64,000 bases of DNA from NCBI GenBank assembly GCA_040766745.1, contig JAXGPX010000004.1:1-64000 (forward strand), written 5' to 3'. Every line of letters begins with the position of its first letter. Positions within the stretch are counted from its first letter, which is position 1. The position numbers and the translations under genes were made by a program. This document shows positions 25,441 to 35,140 of this stretch, in pieces. The notes under the pieces were generated by a model. It was not told where the DNA came from. It worked only from the letters and a program-made list of their open reading frames with translations, and made no database searches. This DNA comes from JAXGPX01 sp040766745 (GTDB taxonomy: Bacteria > Bacillota > Sulfobacillia > Fermentithermobacillales > Fermentithermobacillaceae).

Positions 25441-27561
25441 CTAGCCTGCGCGCCCACCGCCACCTCCGCCTCCTCCTCCGCCACCGCCTGAGAAGCCGCC
25501 GCCTGCACCGCCTCCGGAACTAGGCCGGTAGTTAACGGCTGCGCTCACTGACGTGTGAAGGGTGTCTGTCATGCTGCCAATTAAGTCGGCGGCTGATACA
25601 GCGCCACTTGGGCCGCCAGTACTGCGCATCCATGCCCATCCATAATACATGCCTGACCCAGGCCGGGTAATTTCAGGATAGACGACCTTGAGCTGGCTGA
25701 GCACTTGTTTGGCTACTCCAAGGACTGTGGCGTAGACCAGGTAATGCTCCCAGATAATAAGGCTTGGAATCTCGGCCCGGTCAAGGGAAGAGAAATCAAG
25801 CAGAAAGCGGCGAAATGCTTTCCACATGGCAAGATGAGTGCTGCCCATTGGGCTCCTCCGCCTCAGAAAAGCACCTGCCAGAATGAGTATTGCTCCGCCT
25901 ACTGCCATCAGGGCGCCAAGAATATTTCCGGTCAGCACTGTAAGGGCAGTTCCTCCTATGAAGATGAATACCCCTGATACGATTTCCCATATGCGGATTC
26001 TCTCTGTTTCGTGGTCGAAGAACTCATACGATGATTGACTGGCGCTGACTTCTGCCCGAAACGACTCTACGAACCCTTGCATTGACCTGGGATTGGCTTT
26101 TGCGTGGGCTTTGAGCTGTTGGAACGGCAAAGTACTGCCGTCTTGTGAAACAGTGTTGAAAAAGTAGTTTAGCAGCAGTGTTTCGTGGCCGCGGAGTTCG
26201 GTTTCTTGGGTTCGGCCTTTGTTTTTTGCCTGGTAGCCGTCATCGCGGCCGGTAGATTGGCTCCCGCCGGATTCGTCACCGCCAGAGAAGCCTGTGTCTA
26301 TGCTGCCTGTGTCCAAGGTACCTGTGTTCGTAGTACCTGTGTCTGGGCGTATCGATTCCCATCCTTCTCCCTTAGGGAATCCGGTGCCCCTGTTAGTCAG
26401 TTTGAGAACGTAGTCTGTTGACGTTTTGGTTCCAAAAAGCCCGCCAAGCACCTTCTCTTCCTGGGTCATTGCTTCGATTTCAAGATATCCTCTCCTGGCG
26501 AGATCCAATATGGTGGCTGAGGTTTCGTTTGCGCCCACAGTGCCGAAGTTCCAGAGGCACCCGAGTTCTGCGGGGGTGTAGAATCCCGGAAGCTCCCGGT
26601 AGTAATCTCCTTCGAATTGGGGTTTATGCTCTTTGCCCCAGCGGAGCTGCAAGACAACTGCTGCCGCAATACATCCAATGAGAGATAGGGGAGACAGGAC
26701 AACAATAGCCAGGTTTCCCAGTCTGGCACGGTTTGCCTTTGATGCCAGGGCTTCCTCTTCGGCCAAAATCGTCCTAAGTGCTACCCGGCCTGAGGTCCGG
26801 GCAGCCTGAGGGACCAGTTCTTTCGCGAACGTTACCCTGCCTTCAAGAAACGTACGTGCAGGCAGGCGGGGTACTGTCCATGTGACCTTTTCAGGTGAGG
26901 TAATTCTCACTTCACCTGATAAAGGGCCGTGGCCCCATGCGCGGACGTCGCCTGGAGTTTTCCCCGGCGATGGTTCCGGAGCAGGTAGGGACGTTGAGTT
27001 TCGAGGCAGGTTCAGTTCGACCAGGACGTTGCTTGAAGGCACTTCCCATTCATCGCCGACGAACTTCCAGTAAAGCTCGGCTACGTCCAGGTGTGCCACA
27101 ACAGCCCCCTTGACCCTGTACGAAAGGACAAAGGTACGTAAAGCGTCAGTGGCCGAAAATCTCCAGGTAATCTCAATCTTGTTGCCTGCTTGCCTGTAAC
27201 TGTAAGTGCCTGGACCTGATTCAGCCAGGGCATAGGCCTTTCCGTTTTCGGAAACTTTTATGTCTGTGATTCCTGAAGAGCCTGCAAGAGACAGATCCTG
27301 TATGACCCAGGAGAAACTGCCGCTGAAATTGAACGTACGTGTTTCAACGATGTCCATGGAACCGTCTGGGTTTACAGTTGCCACTATGTGCAGGTCAGAG
27401 ACATTGTATGACTTGGCCTGGGCGGTGCCTGGGAAGGCAAGAATCCCCAGAGCGACGGTAACTGTCAGCACAACCGCCAGGGCTATTACCGGCGAAAGGG
27501 CCAGCTTGCGTGGAAGGGGCCCCAAGCTGCGCCTAGGCCAACGTCTGCTTGTTTGCTTCAC
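25441..27561 (-). CDS. DUF2207 membrane protein with glycine-rich tail
   Basis: A 706-residue protein. An N-terminal signal/anchor (about residues 25-48, ALAVVLTVTVALGILAF) leads to an extracytoplasmic DUF2207 domain (MDIVETRTFNFSGSFSWV, ITWRFSATDALRTFVLSYRV). One membrane segment near residue 290 and a pair near residues 540-580 follow. The C-terminus is FSGGGGGGGGGGGG-type, a tail typical of DUF2207 proteins. It begins at GTG overlapping the lemA stop by one base, and LemA-DUF2207 pairs are common in Bacillota. A role in the cell envelope is presumed but not proven. Confidence 0.85.
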   Translation of the reverse strand: MKQTSRRWPRRSLGPLPRKLALSPVIALAVVLTVTVALGILAFPGTAQAKSYNVSDLHIVATVNPDGSMDIVETRTFNFSGSFSWVIQDLSLAGSSGITDIKVSENGKAYALAESGPGTYSYRQAGNKIEITWRFSATDALRTFVLSYRVKGAVVAHLDVAELYWKFVGDEWEVPSSNVLVELNLPRNSTSLPAPEPSPGKTPGDVRAWGHGPLSGEVRITSPEKVTWTVPRLPARTFLEGRVTFAKELVPQAARTSGRVALRTILAEEEALASKANRARLGNLAIVVLSPLSLIGCIAAAVVLQLRWGKEHKPQFEGDYYRELPGFYTPAELGCLWNFGTVGANETSATILDLARRGYLEIEAMTQEEKVLGGLFGTKTSTDYVLKLTNRGTGFPKGEGWESIRPDTGTTNTGTLDTGSIDTGFSGGDESGGSQSTGRDDGYQAKNKGRTQETELRGHETLLLNYFFNTVSQDGSTLPFQQLKAHAKANPRSMQGFVESFRAEVSASQSSYEFFDHETERIRIWEIVSGVFIFIGGTALTVLTGNILGALMAVGGAILILAGAFLRRRSPMGSTHLAMWKAFRRFLLDFSSLDRAEIPSLIIWEHYLVYATVLGVAKQVLSQLKVVYPEITRPGSGMYYGWAWMRSTGGPSGAVSAADLIGSMTDTLHTSVSAAVNYRPSSGGGAGGGFSGGGGGGGGGGGGRAG

Positions 27562-28121
27562 TAGAATTTCACCTGAACAGGCCCGCGGGATTCGGGCTCT
27601 GCCTCGAAATAGTCCATTGGGCCAAAGCCGAACGCTCCTGCCACAAGATTGGCCGGAAATCTTTGTGTGGCTGTCATGTATTTCATGACAGTGTCGTTAT
27701 AGAACTGCCTTGAGAATGCTATCTTGCTCTCGGTGTTTGACAGCTCCATCTGCAATTCCTTGAAATTATCGCTGGCCTTAAGCTCAGGGTAGTTCTCAGC
27801 CACAGCCAGAAGGCCCCTGAGGGCTCCTCCAAGGGCGTTTTGTGCCTGGATTTGCTCATTAACATTCTGAGCCCCTGCCACCCTGGCTCTGGCCTCAGTC
27901 ACCCGCTGGAACACTTCTTTTTCGTGAGAAGCATATCCTTTGACGGTCTCAACAAGGTTCGGAATCAGATCGTACCGGCGCCTTAGCTGCACGTCGATTT
28001 GGGACCAGGCGTTTTTGACTCTCTGCCTGAGGTTTACAAGATTGTTGTATAGCCATGAAACATAGAGAAGCACTGCTCCGACAATGGCGAATCCGAAAAT
28101 TCCGGGAAACAACCAATTCAT
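27561..28121 (-). CDS. lemA: LemA family protein
   Basis: A 186-residue LemA protein: one N-terminal membrane helix (IFGFAIVGAVLLYVSW) and a long helical domain with the family signature NAWSQIDVQLRRRYDLIPNL and a central ENYPELKASDNF. ATG 28121 follows TGGAGGCG. It is translationally coupled to the DUF2207 gene. LemA proteins are small helical-bundle membrane proteins of unclear function that keep close company with DUF2207 proteins. Confidence 0.92.
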   Translation of the reverse strand: MNWLFPGIFGFAIVGAVLLYVSWLYNNLVNLRQRVKNAWSQIDVQLRRRYDLIPNLVETVKGYASHEKEVFQRVTEARARVAGAQNVNEQIQAQNALGGALRGLLAVAENYPELKASDNFKELQMELSNTESKIAFSRQFYNDTVMKYMTATQRFPANLVAGAFGFGPMDYFEAEPESRGPVQVKF

Positions 28122-28879
28122 GTTTATCGCCTCCATTGAGTCTCTATATAAGAGTATACCTGCGCGGCGTGGGCAATTCCGATGAGTTTTACCTCCTGAA
28201 CTCGAATAGGTTCGCCAGATTTGCCTTGAGTCCGCTGCCGTTCCATCCATAGCAACCTGTCACTACGTTGCCCTACCGTTGGATCTGCTTTGAATTTGCT
28301 GCCGGCTGCCGGCATGTGGCTTTGAAACCGCCATATAGTTTACCAGTGTGTTGGTAAAGGTCAACGGCTGATTTTCAACCCGTTGATACCTTAATTTTAT
28401 ACGAACTTGCCGGAGGTGTGTCTGAGTTTTTCAGGCGGTATTTCGGGGGACTGATGAGGCCCGATCCAAAAGCTCATTTACACAGAGCAATTCACACTCC
28501 CTGCGACTTCCTCGAAACCCACCGGACTGGCTCTTCAGGCGAGCCAATCGGCACTCCGGAAGCCTCTGAACCCATCGGACCGGCTCTTCAGGCGAGCCAA
28601 TCGGCACTCCGGAAGCCTTTCACAAAACCTGGTCTTCTAAGCCCGTTTACGCGGTGACAACATCCCTAGTTGATGATGGTCAGTTGCTGCCATGCCTAGA
28701 GGATTTTTTGAATAGGAGATGGAATAGAATTTTCAGCCAAATATCCTGCGGCGCGGGGGGTTTAGCAATAGCCAGCTCTAGTTAACGCCCTGTGGCTCAG
28801 GGAATAATCCGTTCACAGAGGTTAACACAGGCTGTCCTGCATAGAAATTAACGATACATGTGAAAGAGGGGAGAGCGTA
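28122..28879. other. Divergent intergenic region with a 53-bp direct repeat
   Basis: A 758-bp gap between lemA and the CoA-transferase. A 50-bp segment is repeated in tandem at 28518 and 28571. A frame spanning the repeat (28418-28657) has no ribosome site or family resemblance and is not called. Promoters for both flanking units should lie here. Confidence 0.45.
28518..28620. repeat. Two-copy tandem repeat, 53-bp period
   Basis: Two copies beginning with CCCA(C/T)CGGAC are almost identical over 50 bp. Each contains GGCTCTTCAGGCGAGCC, itself a near-palindrome (GGCTC..GAGCC) that could form a hairpin. Confidence 0.75.
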
Positions 28880-30223
28880 ATGGGTCATGCAAGCGAATAC
28901 CGGCAGAAACTAAGAACGCCGGACCAGGCGGTTAAGTTGATTAAGAGTGGAGACTGGGTGGACTATGGGATGAACTCAAACATCCCCGAACTGTTGGACG
29001 AAGCATTGTCAAAACGGGCCGGTGAACTGGTGGATGTAAAGGTCCGCGGCGGCGTTATGCCAAAGCCGCTACAAATCGTCGAGGCAGACCCTGAACGCCA
29101 AAGTTTCACATATAATAGCTGGCATTTCAGCACCCCTGAGCGCCGGTATCATGACCGGGGGCTATGTAATTATATGCCCATGACCTACCGCAGCCAGGCA
29201 ACGTTTTATCGCAAATTCCTCGATGTAGACGTGGCCTGTATTGCTGTTACCTCTATGGATAAGCACGGTTACTTCAATCTTTCGCTTACCAATTCTTCGA
29301 CCAAGGCTATTCTCGACAAGGCCAAGACAGTAATCCTCGAGGTAAACGAGCACCTGCCGTGGGCTTACGGCGGGTATAATGAGGTTGTTCATATTTCAGA
29401 TGTTGATGTAGTCGTTGAAGGCCCTCACGAACCCATGGCTGAATTAGGCCCTGTACAACCCACAGAGGCAGATGAGCGGATTGCCAGAACAGTTGCCGAG
29501 CATGTGCAGGACGGTTCGGTGATCCAGCTAGGGATCGGCGCTATGCCAAACCTGGTCGGCGAGATGATCGCACAATCGGATTTGAAGGATCTTGGGATGC
29601 ACACAGAAATGCTTTGCGATTCTTATCTGGCTATGTACAAAGCCGGTAAACTGACAAATAGGCGTAAGGCCATAGAGCCCGGCAAAGGTGTTTGGTCCTT
29701 CGGCCTGGGCAGCCGCGAACTTTATGATTGGGTGGATCATAATCCAGGCCTGGCTTCTTTCCCAGTGGAGTATACCAACTCGCCTGATGTAATGGCACAG
29801 CATGATCGCCTGGTGGCTGTCAACAGCTGCGTTGAGGTGGATTTATACGGCCAGGTTTGCTCCGAATCCTCAGGCATGCGGCATATCAGCGGAACTGGCG
29901 GCCAGCTTGACTTTCTCACGGGAGCCCTTATGGCTAAGGAAGGAAAATGTTTTATTTGCATGCCGTCTACCTACACGAATAGGAAAACCGGCGAGGTAAA
30001 ATCACGGGTAGTGCCCACGCTGCCTGCAGGCAGCATAGTTACGGACCCGCGAAGCCAGGCATTCTATCTTGTTACTGAATGGGGAGTTGTTAACCTGGCG
30101 GGAAGGAGCACCTGGGAGCGGGCAGAGCTGATTATATCTATTGCTCATCCCGATTTCAGGGATGACTTGATTCGCCAGGCAGAGCAGATGAATATATGGA
30201 GGACGAGTAACAGGATTAAATGA
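28880..30223 (+). CDS. Butyryl-CoA:acetate / 4-hydroxybutyrate-type CoA-transferase
   Basis: A 447-residue acetyl-CoA hydrolase/transferase family member. It opens with YRQKLRTPDQAVKLIKSGDWVDYG, as in butyryl-CoA:acetate CoA-transferases of Clostridia, and has SVIQLGIGAMPNLV, the CoA loop. SESSGMRHISGTGGQLDF follows, with the probable catalytic Glu in SESSG. The reaction transfers CoA between an acyl-CoA and acetate, the last step of butyrate formation or the first step of its syntrophic use. No other butyrate gene is in the window. AGAGGGGAGA precedes the ATG. Confidence 0.88.
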   Translation: MGHASEYRQKLRTPDQAVKLIKSGDWVDYGMNSNIPELLDEALSKRAGELVDVKVRGGVMPKPLQIVEADPERQSFTYNSWHFSTPERRYHDRGLCNYMPMTYRSQATFYRKFLDVDVACIAVTSMDKHGYFNLSLTNSSTKAILDKAKTVILEVNEHLPWAYGGYNEVVHISDVDVVVEGPHEPMAELGPVQPTEADERIARTVAEHVQDGSVIQLGIGAMPNLVGEMIAQSDLKDLGMHTEMLCDSYLAMYKAGKLTNRRKAIEPGKGVWSFGLGSRELYDWVDHNPGLASFPVEYTNSPDVMAQHDRLVAVNSCVEVDLYGQVCSESSGMRHISGTGGQLDFLTGALMAKEGKCFICMPSTYTNRKTGEVKSRVVPTLPAGSIVTDPRSQAFYLVTEWGVVNLAGRSTWERAELIISIAHPDFRDDLIRQAEQMNIWRTSNRIK

Positions 30224-30268
30224 GTGGTTAGGATTGTCTCGAACACTCTGAGACGTTTATGCCTTGAT

Positions 30269-30793
30269 CTAAACAGTCTTGACCTTATGAAGGATGCTCT
30301 CTATAAAATCTGCTTTTCCTCTTACATAACTGTTTATATCTGTTCTGTACCGCTCGGCCAACTCTAATTTTAGTTTTCCGTAAGCATACACGGCGTCTGG
30401 ATGATGTCTCAAATATTTAAGAAATGCAATATGTTCAAGGTGCCCTTTCCCGTCTTTCGGACAGACATACATATGGTAAGGCATAAAATCATCTGTAAAG
30501 GTTCTCTTAAAAGCTTCTCTGCCTTCAACTCCGAGATTTCCCTCATGTTCAAAACCAATCTTGGACAATCTTTCCTTCACAGTTGGAAAGACTTCATATG
30601 AATCAATAACGACATCAATATCGATAATAGGCTTTGCGGCAAGTCCTTCAATGGCTGTACTTCCAACATGATCTACACTGACAATAAGATCACCAACGCA
30701 GTCCATAATCATGGCTTTTATTTTCAAGAATTCTTGTTTCCACATGGGGTCATACGGGACTGCCCTCACTATACCTTTCATTTTTGCATCCAT
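30269..30793 (-). CDS. GrpB-like nucleotidyltransferase-fold protein
   Basis: A 174-residue UPF0157/GrpB protein. The family signature is HVGSTAIEGLAAKPIIDIDVVI, the nucleotidyltransferase-fold core with the paired Asp. The N-terminus VPYDPMWKQEFLKIK is also typical. AAAGGGTG precedes the ATG at 30793. The biochemical role of the family is not well defined. Base composition is richer in A and T than in the upstream operons, so it may be part of the acquired region. Confidence 0.85.
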   Translation of the reverse strand: MDAKMKGIVRAVPYDPMWKQEFLKIKAMIMDCVGDLIVSVDHVGSTAIEGLAAKPIIDIDVVIDSYEVFPTVKERLSKIGFEHEGNLGVEGREAFKRTFTDDFMPYHMYVCPKDGKGHLEHIAFLKYLRHHPDAVYAYGKLKLELAERYRTDINSYVRGKADFIESILHKVKTV

Positions 30794-30914
30794 ATTGGCA
30801 CCCTTTTCTGTGCTGATAATCCCAGACCACGTCGATTATCTCACTAACTAGTTCAGAAAGATAGGTTGGCCGCCTCGTTCTCAGAATCCAAACGACGATT
30901 CTGTTTGAAATCAA

Positions 30915-31172
30915 ATGGACAGGGTTAGAATGGTCCGTGAATATGCGGACAACATAATACATTGCATCTCTTCAACCGAGGAACGTAAAGCAGCATATAT
31001 TCATACGTACGGAGTTGCACAGGCCTGCTCAATTATCGCCGGAAGACGGGGCTTCAACATAGAGCTTGCTTACATAAGTGGTCTTTTACATGATATTTAC
31101 GCATATGAAACAGGCATCTACTCTTGCCACGAGTATGTGGCGAAAGAGCCGACAGCAACTTTATGGAAATGA
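30915..31172 (+). pseudogene. HD-domain hydrolase, N-terminal remnant
   Basis: This 85-residue frame begins like an HD-family phosphohydrolase (EERKAAYIHTYGVAQACSII, AYISGLLHDIYAYETG with the HD pair). It stops soon after the second helix, where a full domain needs about 80 more residues. After HEYVAKEPT the next in-frame residues lead to a stop, and a different gene continues in another frame. It is judged a truncated gene joined to the following remnant. Confidence 0.55.
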
Positions 31173-31522
31173 TAAGATACTATCCTGAAGTATCAGCCTT
31201 TGATGAATTGAAAAATGCCTGGTGCGCTGCTTTTGTATATCATTCTTGCATGCAAGCAGGAATAGAATTGCCCATAAAAACTCCGCCTGTCAGTTGCAGG
31301 TTTGCAGGAGTCGGTGCATGGTACGAATGGGGAAAGCACAACAAGTTTTGCTTTTATGAAAGGGACGGCTTTATTCCGGAAAGGGGCGATATAGTGATCT
31401 ATAATAACATCATCGCCGCTGAAAACAAGCCTCGAAACCTGCCATGGCATGATCATATAGGGATTGTACTTTCAAGCGATGTTGACGGTGGGCGGTACTT
31501 TGGACTGGAGCCATTGAAGTGA
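31124..31522 (+). pseudogene. CHAP-like amidase domain remnant
   Basis: A 132-residue frame with CHAP/NlpC-type features: NAWCAAFVYHSCMQAG (putative catalytic Cys) and PWHDHIGIVLS (putative His), plus RGDIVIYNN. The likely natural start (near MEMIRYYPEVSAFDELK) lacks a ribosome site and sits in a frame that overlaps the HD remnant. The C-terminus breaks off after RYFGLEPLK, shortly after the His, so the end of the domain is missing. It is judged degenerate at both ends. Confidence 0.55.
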
Positions 31523-31545
31523 TTGAAACGAAACCGTTCTATAAC

Positions 31546-32919
31546 CTAATCCTGCCCAACCCCTTCCAGCCTGTACATCTCGATTCTGAAAACATTATCT
31601 GGCATCTTGCGGCTAATCGCCACGTACTGTCCCGATGGAGACACACTTAAGCTATACCTCTCGCCTACAGGTATTTCTGTCCTGGAAATCTTCACGCTTT
31701 CTCCCGTAAGATCAAAAACATATAGATGGTCAATGGCTGCCCTGAAAGTCTTCGAAGTAGCAATTATTGTGCCTGATTCTGTAACGGCAACTACTGTCCT
31801 CAAGCCTTTGTGGTTCACCAGGGTGTTTCCGTTGCCGTCAAAAACTGTAAGCTGACAGGATTGGTCGAAATATGCCTCAACTGCAACGATATTGCCGTCA
31901 AACGGATTCAAGGAGTAGACAGAAGTATTTGTGTACTTTGCACCCTTTGGGAATTGGGTCCAAAGAACTTTAGGTTCATGGGTTAAGAGAGACACAGACC
32001 CGTTGTTGCCAATGGCAACTATACCTTTTGCTGAAACGCGGGCCTGGCTGATTTCAGTCCCGGGAAGCACCTTCGACCAGTCTACGGTTAATACCGGCTC
32101 TCCTGTTTCCGCGCATACCACAAAGAGGCGGGTGTGAACGCCGTTTTCCCGTTCTTCTGTCACGATGGCCAGTCCTTCGAAAAGGCTGCTGTCTTTAAGT
32201 ACACTTACAGGTTGGCAGTTATGGGCACATTGGAACTCAGCCAGAAGGGTGCCTGTGGTTGTATCCAGAATCTGTACAACGTTTGGGCAGCTAGTGTATT
32301 TTTCGAGCACTGCTATTGCATATTCCTGCGAGAACATTTGAGAGCGGTCTATGTTTTTGAGAACTGCAGGATCCTTACCGTAACAGCAGATAATGGAATT
32401 ATCGGTGTAGAATATATACATGTCGGCGAGCCCGAGCCTTTCCCATTCTACTTGACCTTTTCGGCTTATCTTTCTCAGGCCGTAGTTAAGTCTAACGCTG
32501 TGGTAAGTTGACGCAGTAGCGCCGCTTTCCAGATCAACAGTATATGTGTAAGGAACATCCTTGTCTGAATCAATGGCTATCCAACCCGATCTGTTGGGAA
32601 GTTGCCTGAAGGTCGAACGTTCCCAATCGGCACTGATAAATTGAGACAAATCCAACTCTGGGTATTGTTTGCCCCATTGGTCCACATACATTTCCGGGCG
32701 CACGTCAACTTTTTCGGTTGGATCTAGAACAATACGTCCTGCACCAGTGTCTGTACAATACACCCAAACGTATTCAGCAGACACCGTCGCCTCCCATACA
32801 GAGGACATTTTCGCCTGAGGATAGTCAGTTTTGGAACAGCCGGCGAACACAGCAAGAAGAATGATACATACAACCACTAAGATTGCTGCATGGTACCACT
32901 GTAGACGTAAACTGCACAC
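31546..32919 (-). CDS. Lipoprotein with beta-propeller-like repeats
   Basis: A 457-residue secreted lipoprotein: the signal peptide ends in VFAGC, with lipid attachment at the Cys. The mature part shows repeated beta-rich segments of about 45-60 residues (GTLLAEFQCAHNCQPVSVL, SAKGIVAIGNNGSVSLLTHE, SPSGQYVAISRKM), which fits a WD40/PQQ-like propeller. GTG 32919 is preceded by TTGGAGGTG. The ligand is unknown. It lies beside the decayed HD/CHAP region and may be part of an acquired segment. Confidence 0.7.
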   Translation of the reverse strand: MCSLRLQWYHAAILVVVCIILLAVFAGCSKTDYPQAKMSSVWEATVSAEYVWVYCTDTGAGRIVLDPTEKVDVRPEMYVDQWGKQYPELDLSQFISADWERSTFRQLPNRSGWIAIDSDKDVPYTYTVDLESGATASTYHSVRLNYGLRKISRKGQVEWERLGLADMYIFYTDNSIICCYGKDPAVLKNIDRSQMFSQEYAIAVLEKYTSCPNVVQILDTTTGTLLAEFQCAHNCQPVSVLKDSSLFEGLAIVTEERENGVHTRLFVVCAETGEPVLTVDWSKVLPGTEISQARVSAKGIVAIGNNGSVSLLTHEPKVLWTQFPKGAKYTNTSVYSLNPFDGNIVAVEAYFDQSCQLTVFDGNGNTLVNHKGLRTVVAVTESGTIIATSKTFRAAIDHLYVFDLTGESVKISRTEIPVGERYSLSVSPSGQYVAISRKMPDNVFRIEMYRLEGVGQD

Positions 32920-33007
32920 TCAAATCACCTCCAAAATGTGACATATGGGCAGTATTGACCCGTATGGCGTACAGGACTTTGGTTAAGTGTGTTTCGGCCG
33001 CGTTTTG

Positions 33008-33430
33008 TTATGAAAGATTAATTTCTGTCCTTGGAAAAGTACATGATATTGAAGGCACAGTATGGGATGAAAATGTACCGTAGATGATTACTTTGTCTCC
33101 AGATATTAACCATGCCAATCTTGGATGTGAGATCGCGGTGAAATTGTCGGCTCTCTGGACTCCGTAATCAATGCTGTATACCATTGTGGGATTAATCTGC
33201 GTCGAATACTCCCATTCCTCATCGTCCGGATTGTGTTTTCCTTGTACCCCAACATACAAGTAATAGTCATATAGCTTGCCGTCCTCGCCGCACCCTGAGT
33301 CGATGTTGAGAGTACATGATATTCGATTGTTGGTACCTGAGTTGTATTTAACATCTACTCTAATGACACCTGACGGATCCAAACTGGGATCGTTAGATAT
33401 GCTATGGATATGCTCCACAATGTTTTCCAT
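33008..33430 (-). CDS. Hypothetical protein, 140 residues
   Basis: A 140-residue protein with no recognised family, no signal peptide and no membrane segment. It starts with MENIVEHIHSISNDPSLDPS and contains a beta-rich middle (RISCTLNIDSGCGEDGKLYDYYLYV). A strong AAGGAGGG site precedes the ATG, which supports it as a real gene. It sits on the minus strand between the lipoprotein and the IS element. Possibly a small immunity or surface accessory protein, but that is a guess. Confidence 0.5.
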   Translation of the reverse strand: MENIVEHIHSISNDPSLDPSGVIRVDVKYNSGTNNRISCTLNIDSGCGEDGKLYDYYLYVGVQGKHNPDDEEWEYSTQINPTMVYSIDYGVQRADNFTAISHPRLAWLISGDKVIIYGTFSSHTVPSISCTFPRTEINLS

Positions 33431-33815
33431 CGAGTCTTCCCTCCTTTGCTTACTTAACCCTGCAGTAGCAAAGTATCGGACTCTGGTATCCAGACTTCTT
33501 ACGTAAAGTCAAGTGCTTGCAGTAGGTAGTAGTATTCAGATTGACAGAACACTTTCTGGAATTGTGACTGCGTTGGGGAGTACTAATGAGAACCAGATCG
33601 TCAACTGCTACAAATTTTTCCTAATAAAATTTTAGTATGAAGCGCCCCCATTGTCAATAATTCGAGTTGAATCGAGTCTGTCAAGTGGATGTGGGTCGAA
33701 GCCTAAGAACCCGAAGCATCCGGAACTTTATTTGAGCAGCGAACTGTTGTAATCCAGACTCCAGAGCATCTTCGACATGCCACCTGAACGAATGACGCCG
33801 GCGTTCTTCATCGTA
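33431..33815. other. Spacer with candidate IS remnant
   Basis: No complete gene. On the minus strand a readable stretch near 33700-33815 ends in FAAQIKFRMLRVLRLRPTST and a stop, followed by the motif at 33638. This looks like the tail of a transposase and its IS end, but the family was not identified. Spacer composition is AT-rich. Confidence 0.3.
33638..33657. repeat. Direct repeat flanking the IS256 region, copy 1
   Basis: TGAAGCGCCCCCATTGTCAA occurs here and again at 35333-35353, with one additional C, in the same orientation. The copies bracket the IS256 element and the HepT fragment. They resemble IS ends rather than host repeats. Confidence 0.6.
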
Positions 33816-35131
33816 GTGTAAAGTTAATTGTGTAAACTTCCTCTGATATCATATATTGATTGGAATAGGGAGGTTTATCAAATTGACATTGGACAGGGAA
33901 GAACTTAAGGAAATACTTAAGAGTGAACAAATCGAGAACACCGGGGATCTACAAAGACTGATGCGGAGCATCATGAAAGATGTCATAGAAGCACTCTATG
34001 ATGGTGAGATTACGGACCACCTGGGATACGATAAGCACCAGCAGAAAGCGGGGAAAGACGACAATTCCAGAAATGGGTACTCGAAAAAGACCGTGCATTC
34101 CAACGTTGGCCCTGTTGAGCTGGATGTCCCGCGAGATAGGAATTCAGAGTTTTCGCCTAAAGTCATAAAAAAGCGTCAAAGGGATATTTCAGGGATTGAG
34201 GATAAAGTAATCTCTATGTACGCAAAAGGCATGAGTACTAGGGATATCAAGCAGCACATTTATGATATTTATGGGTATGAAATATCACCGGAGACGGTAA
34301 GCACCATAACCGATACGGTCTTAGAACATGCCAAGGAATGGCAATCCAGGCCCCTTGAGACAGTTTACTCTATAGTGTTTATGGATGCCTTGATAATCAA
34401 ACTGCGCCAAGAAGGGGTTGTCAAAAACGTAGCTGTATACGCAGTTATTGGAATTGACCTTGAAGGGAATAAGTCCTGTCTTGGCCTTTATATCTCTGAG
34501 ACTGAGTCGGCAAAATACTGGCTGACAGTAATGAATGAACTTAAAAATCGGGGCGTAAAAGAGGTCCTTATCTTTGCCGTGGACAACCTTACAGGGATTT
34601 CGTCGGCCATAGAGGCATCATTCCCCCGCGCTGAGATTCAAAAGTGTATCGTGCATCAGATCCGTAACTCTTTACGGTTTGTGCCCTGGAAACAGCGCAA
34701 AGAGGTGGCCACAGATCTTAAGGCAATCTACACGGCTTCTACAGAATCTGACGGCCGGCAGGCTTTGGAAACCTTTGCGGAGAAGTGGGGTAGCAGGTAC
34801 CCTTACATATCCAGGTCATGGGAGGCTAATTGGGCGGAATTATCAACTTTCTTTAAATACACACCGGAGATCCGCAAACTTATTTATACCACAAACCCAA
34901 TTGAGAGTTTTAACCGAGCTCTTAGAAAGGTGACGAAAACCCGGTCTGTATTTCCAAACAAAGATGCTTTGATGAAGCTCATGTACCTGGCCGTGCAGGA
35001 CATTCAAAGGCGGTGGACACAGGTTATCAGAGATTGGGGTGCAATTTATTCCCAATTATCCATCTTTTTTGAGGAACGGCTACGGCCGTTCATTTAGGGG
35101 GACTTAGGAGTTTACACAGTTAACTTGACAG
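33816..35131 (+). mobile_element. IS256-family insertion sequence
   Basis: Imperfect 23-bp terminal inverted repeats lie at 33816-33838 and 35109-35131 (inner shared part AGTTAA(T/C)TGTGTAAACT). They bound one transposase gene with the right strand and spacing for IS256. No clear 8-bp target duplication was found next to the arms, so an older insertion or a slightly shifted end is possible. The right end lies directly before a HepT-like fragment, which may have been broken by the insertion. Confidence 0.8.
33883..35097 (+). CDS. IS256-family transposase
   Basis: A 404-residue DDE transposase of the IS256/MULE type. TTG 33883 is chosen as the start because GGGAGG precedes it; an upstream in-frame codon at 33856 lacks a site. 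Catalytic residues are likely the Asp in VFMDALII, the Asp in VDNLTGISS and the Glu in TNPIESFNRALRKVTK. CIVHQIRNSLRFV matches the family signature around the second Asp. The frame is intact, so the element may still be active. Confidence 0.92.
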   Translation: MTLDREELKEILKSEQIENTGDLQRLMRSIMKDVIEALYDGEITDHLGYDKHQQKAGKDDNSRNGYSKKTVHSNVGPVELDVPRDRNSEFSPKVIKKRQRDISGIEDKVISMYAKGMSTRDIKQHIYDIYGYEISPETVSTITDTVLEHAKEWQSRPLETVYSIVFMDALIIKLRQEGVVKNVAVYAVIGIDLEGNKSCLGLYISETESAKYWLTVMNELKNRGVKEVLIFAVDNLTGISSAIEASFPRAEIQKCIVHQIRNSLRFVPWKQRKEVATDLKAIYTASTESDGRQALETFAEKWGSRYPYISRSWEANWAELSTFFKYTPEIRKLIYTTNPIESFNRALRKVTKTRSVFPNKDALMKLMYLAVQDIQRRWTQVIRDWGAIYSQLSIFFEERLRPFI

Positions 35132-35140
35132 TCTCTTGGT

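Noticed and set aside
28418..28657. Small protein spanning the 53-bp repeats
   Set aside because: It has no ribosome site, and its sequence is explained by the DNA repeat.
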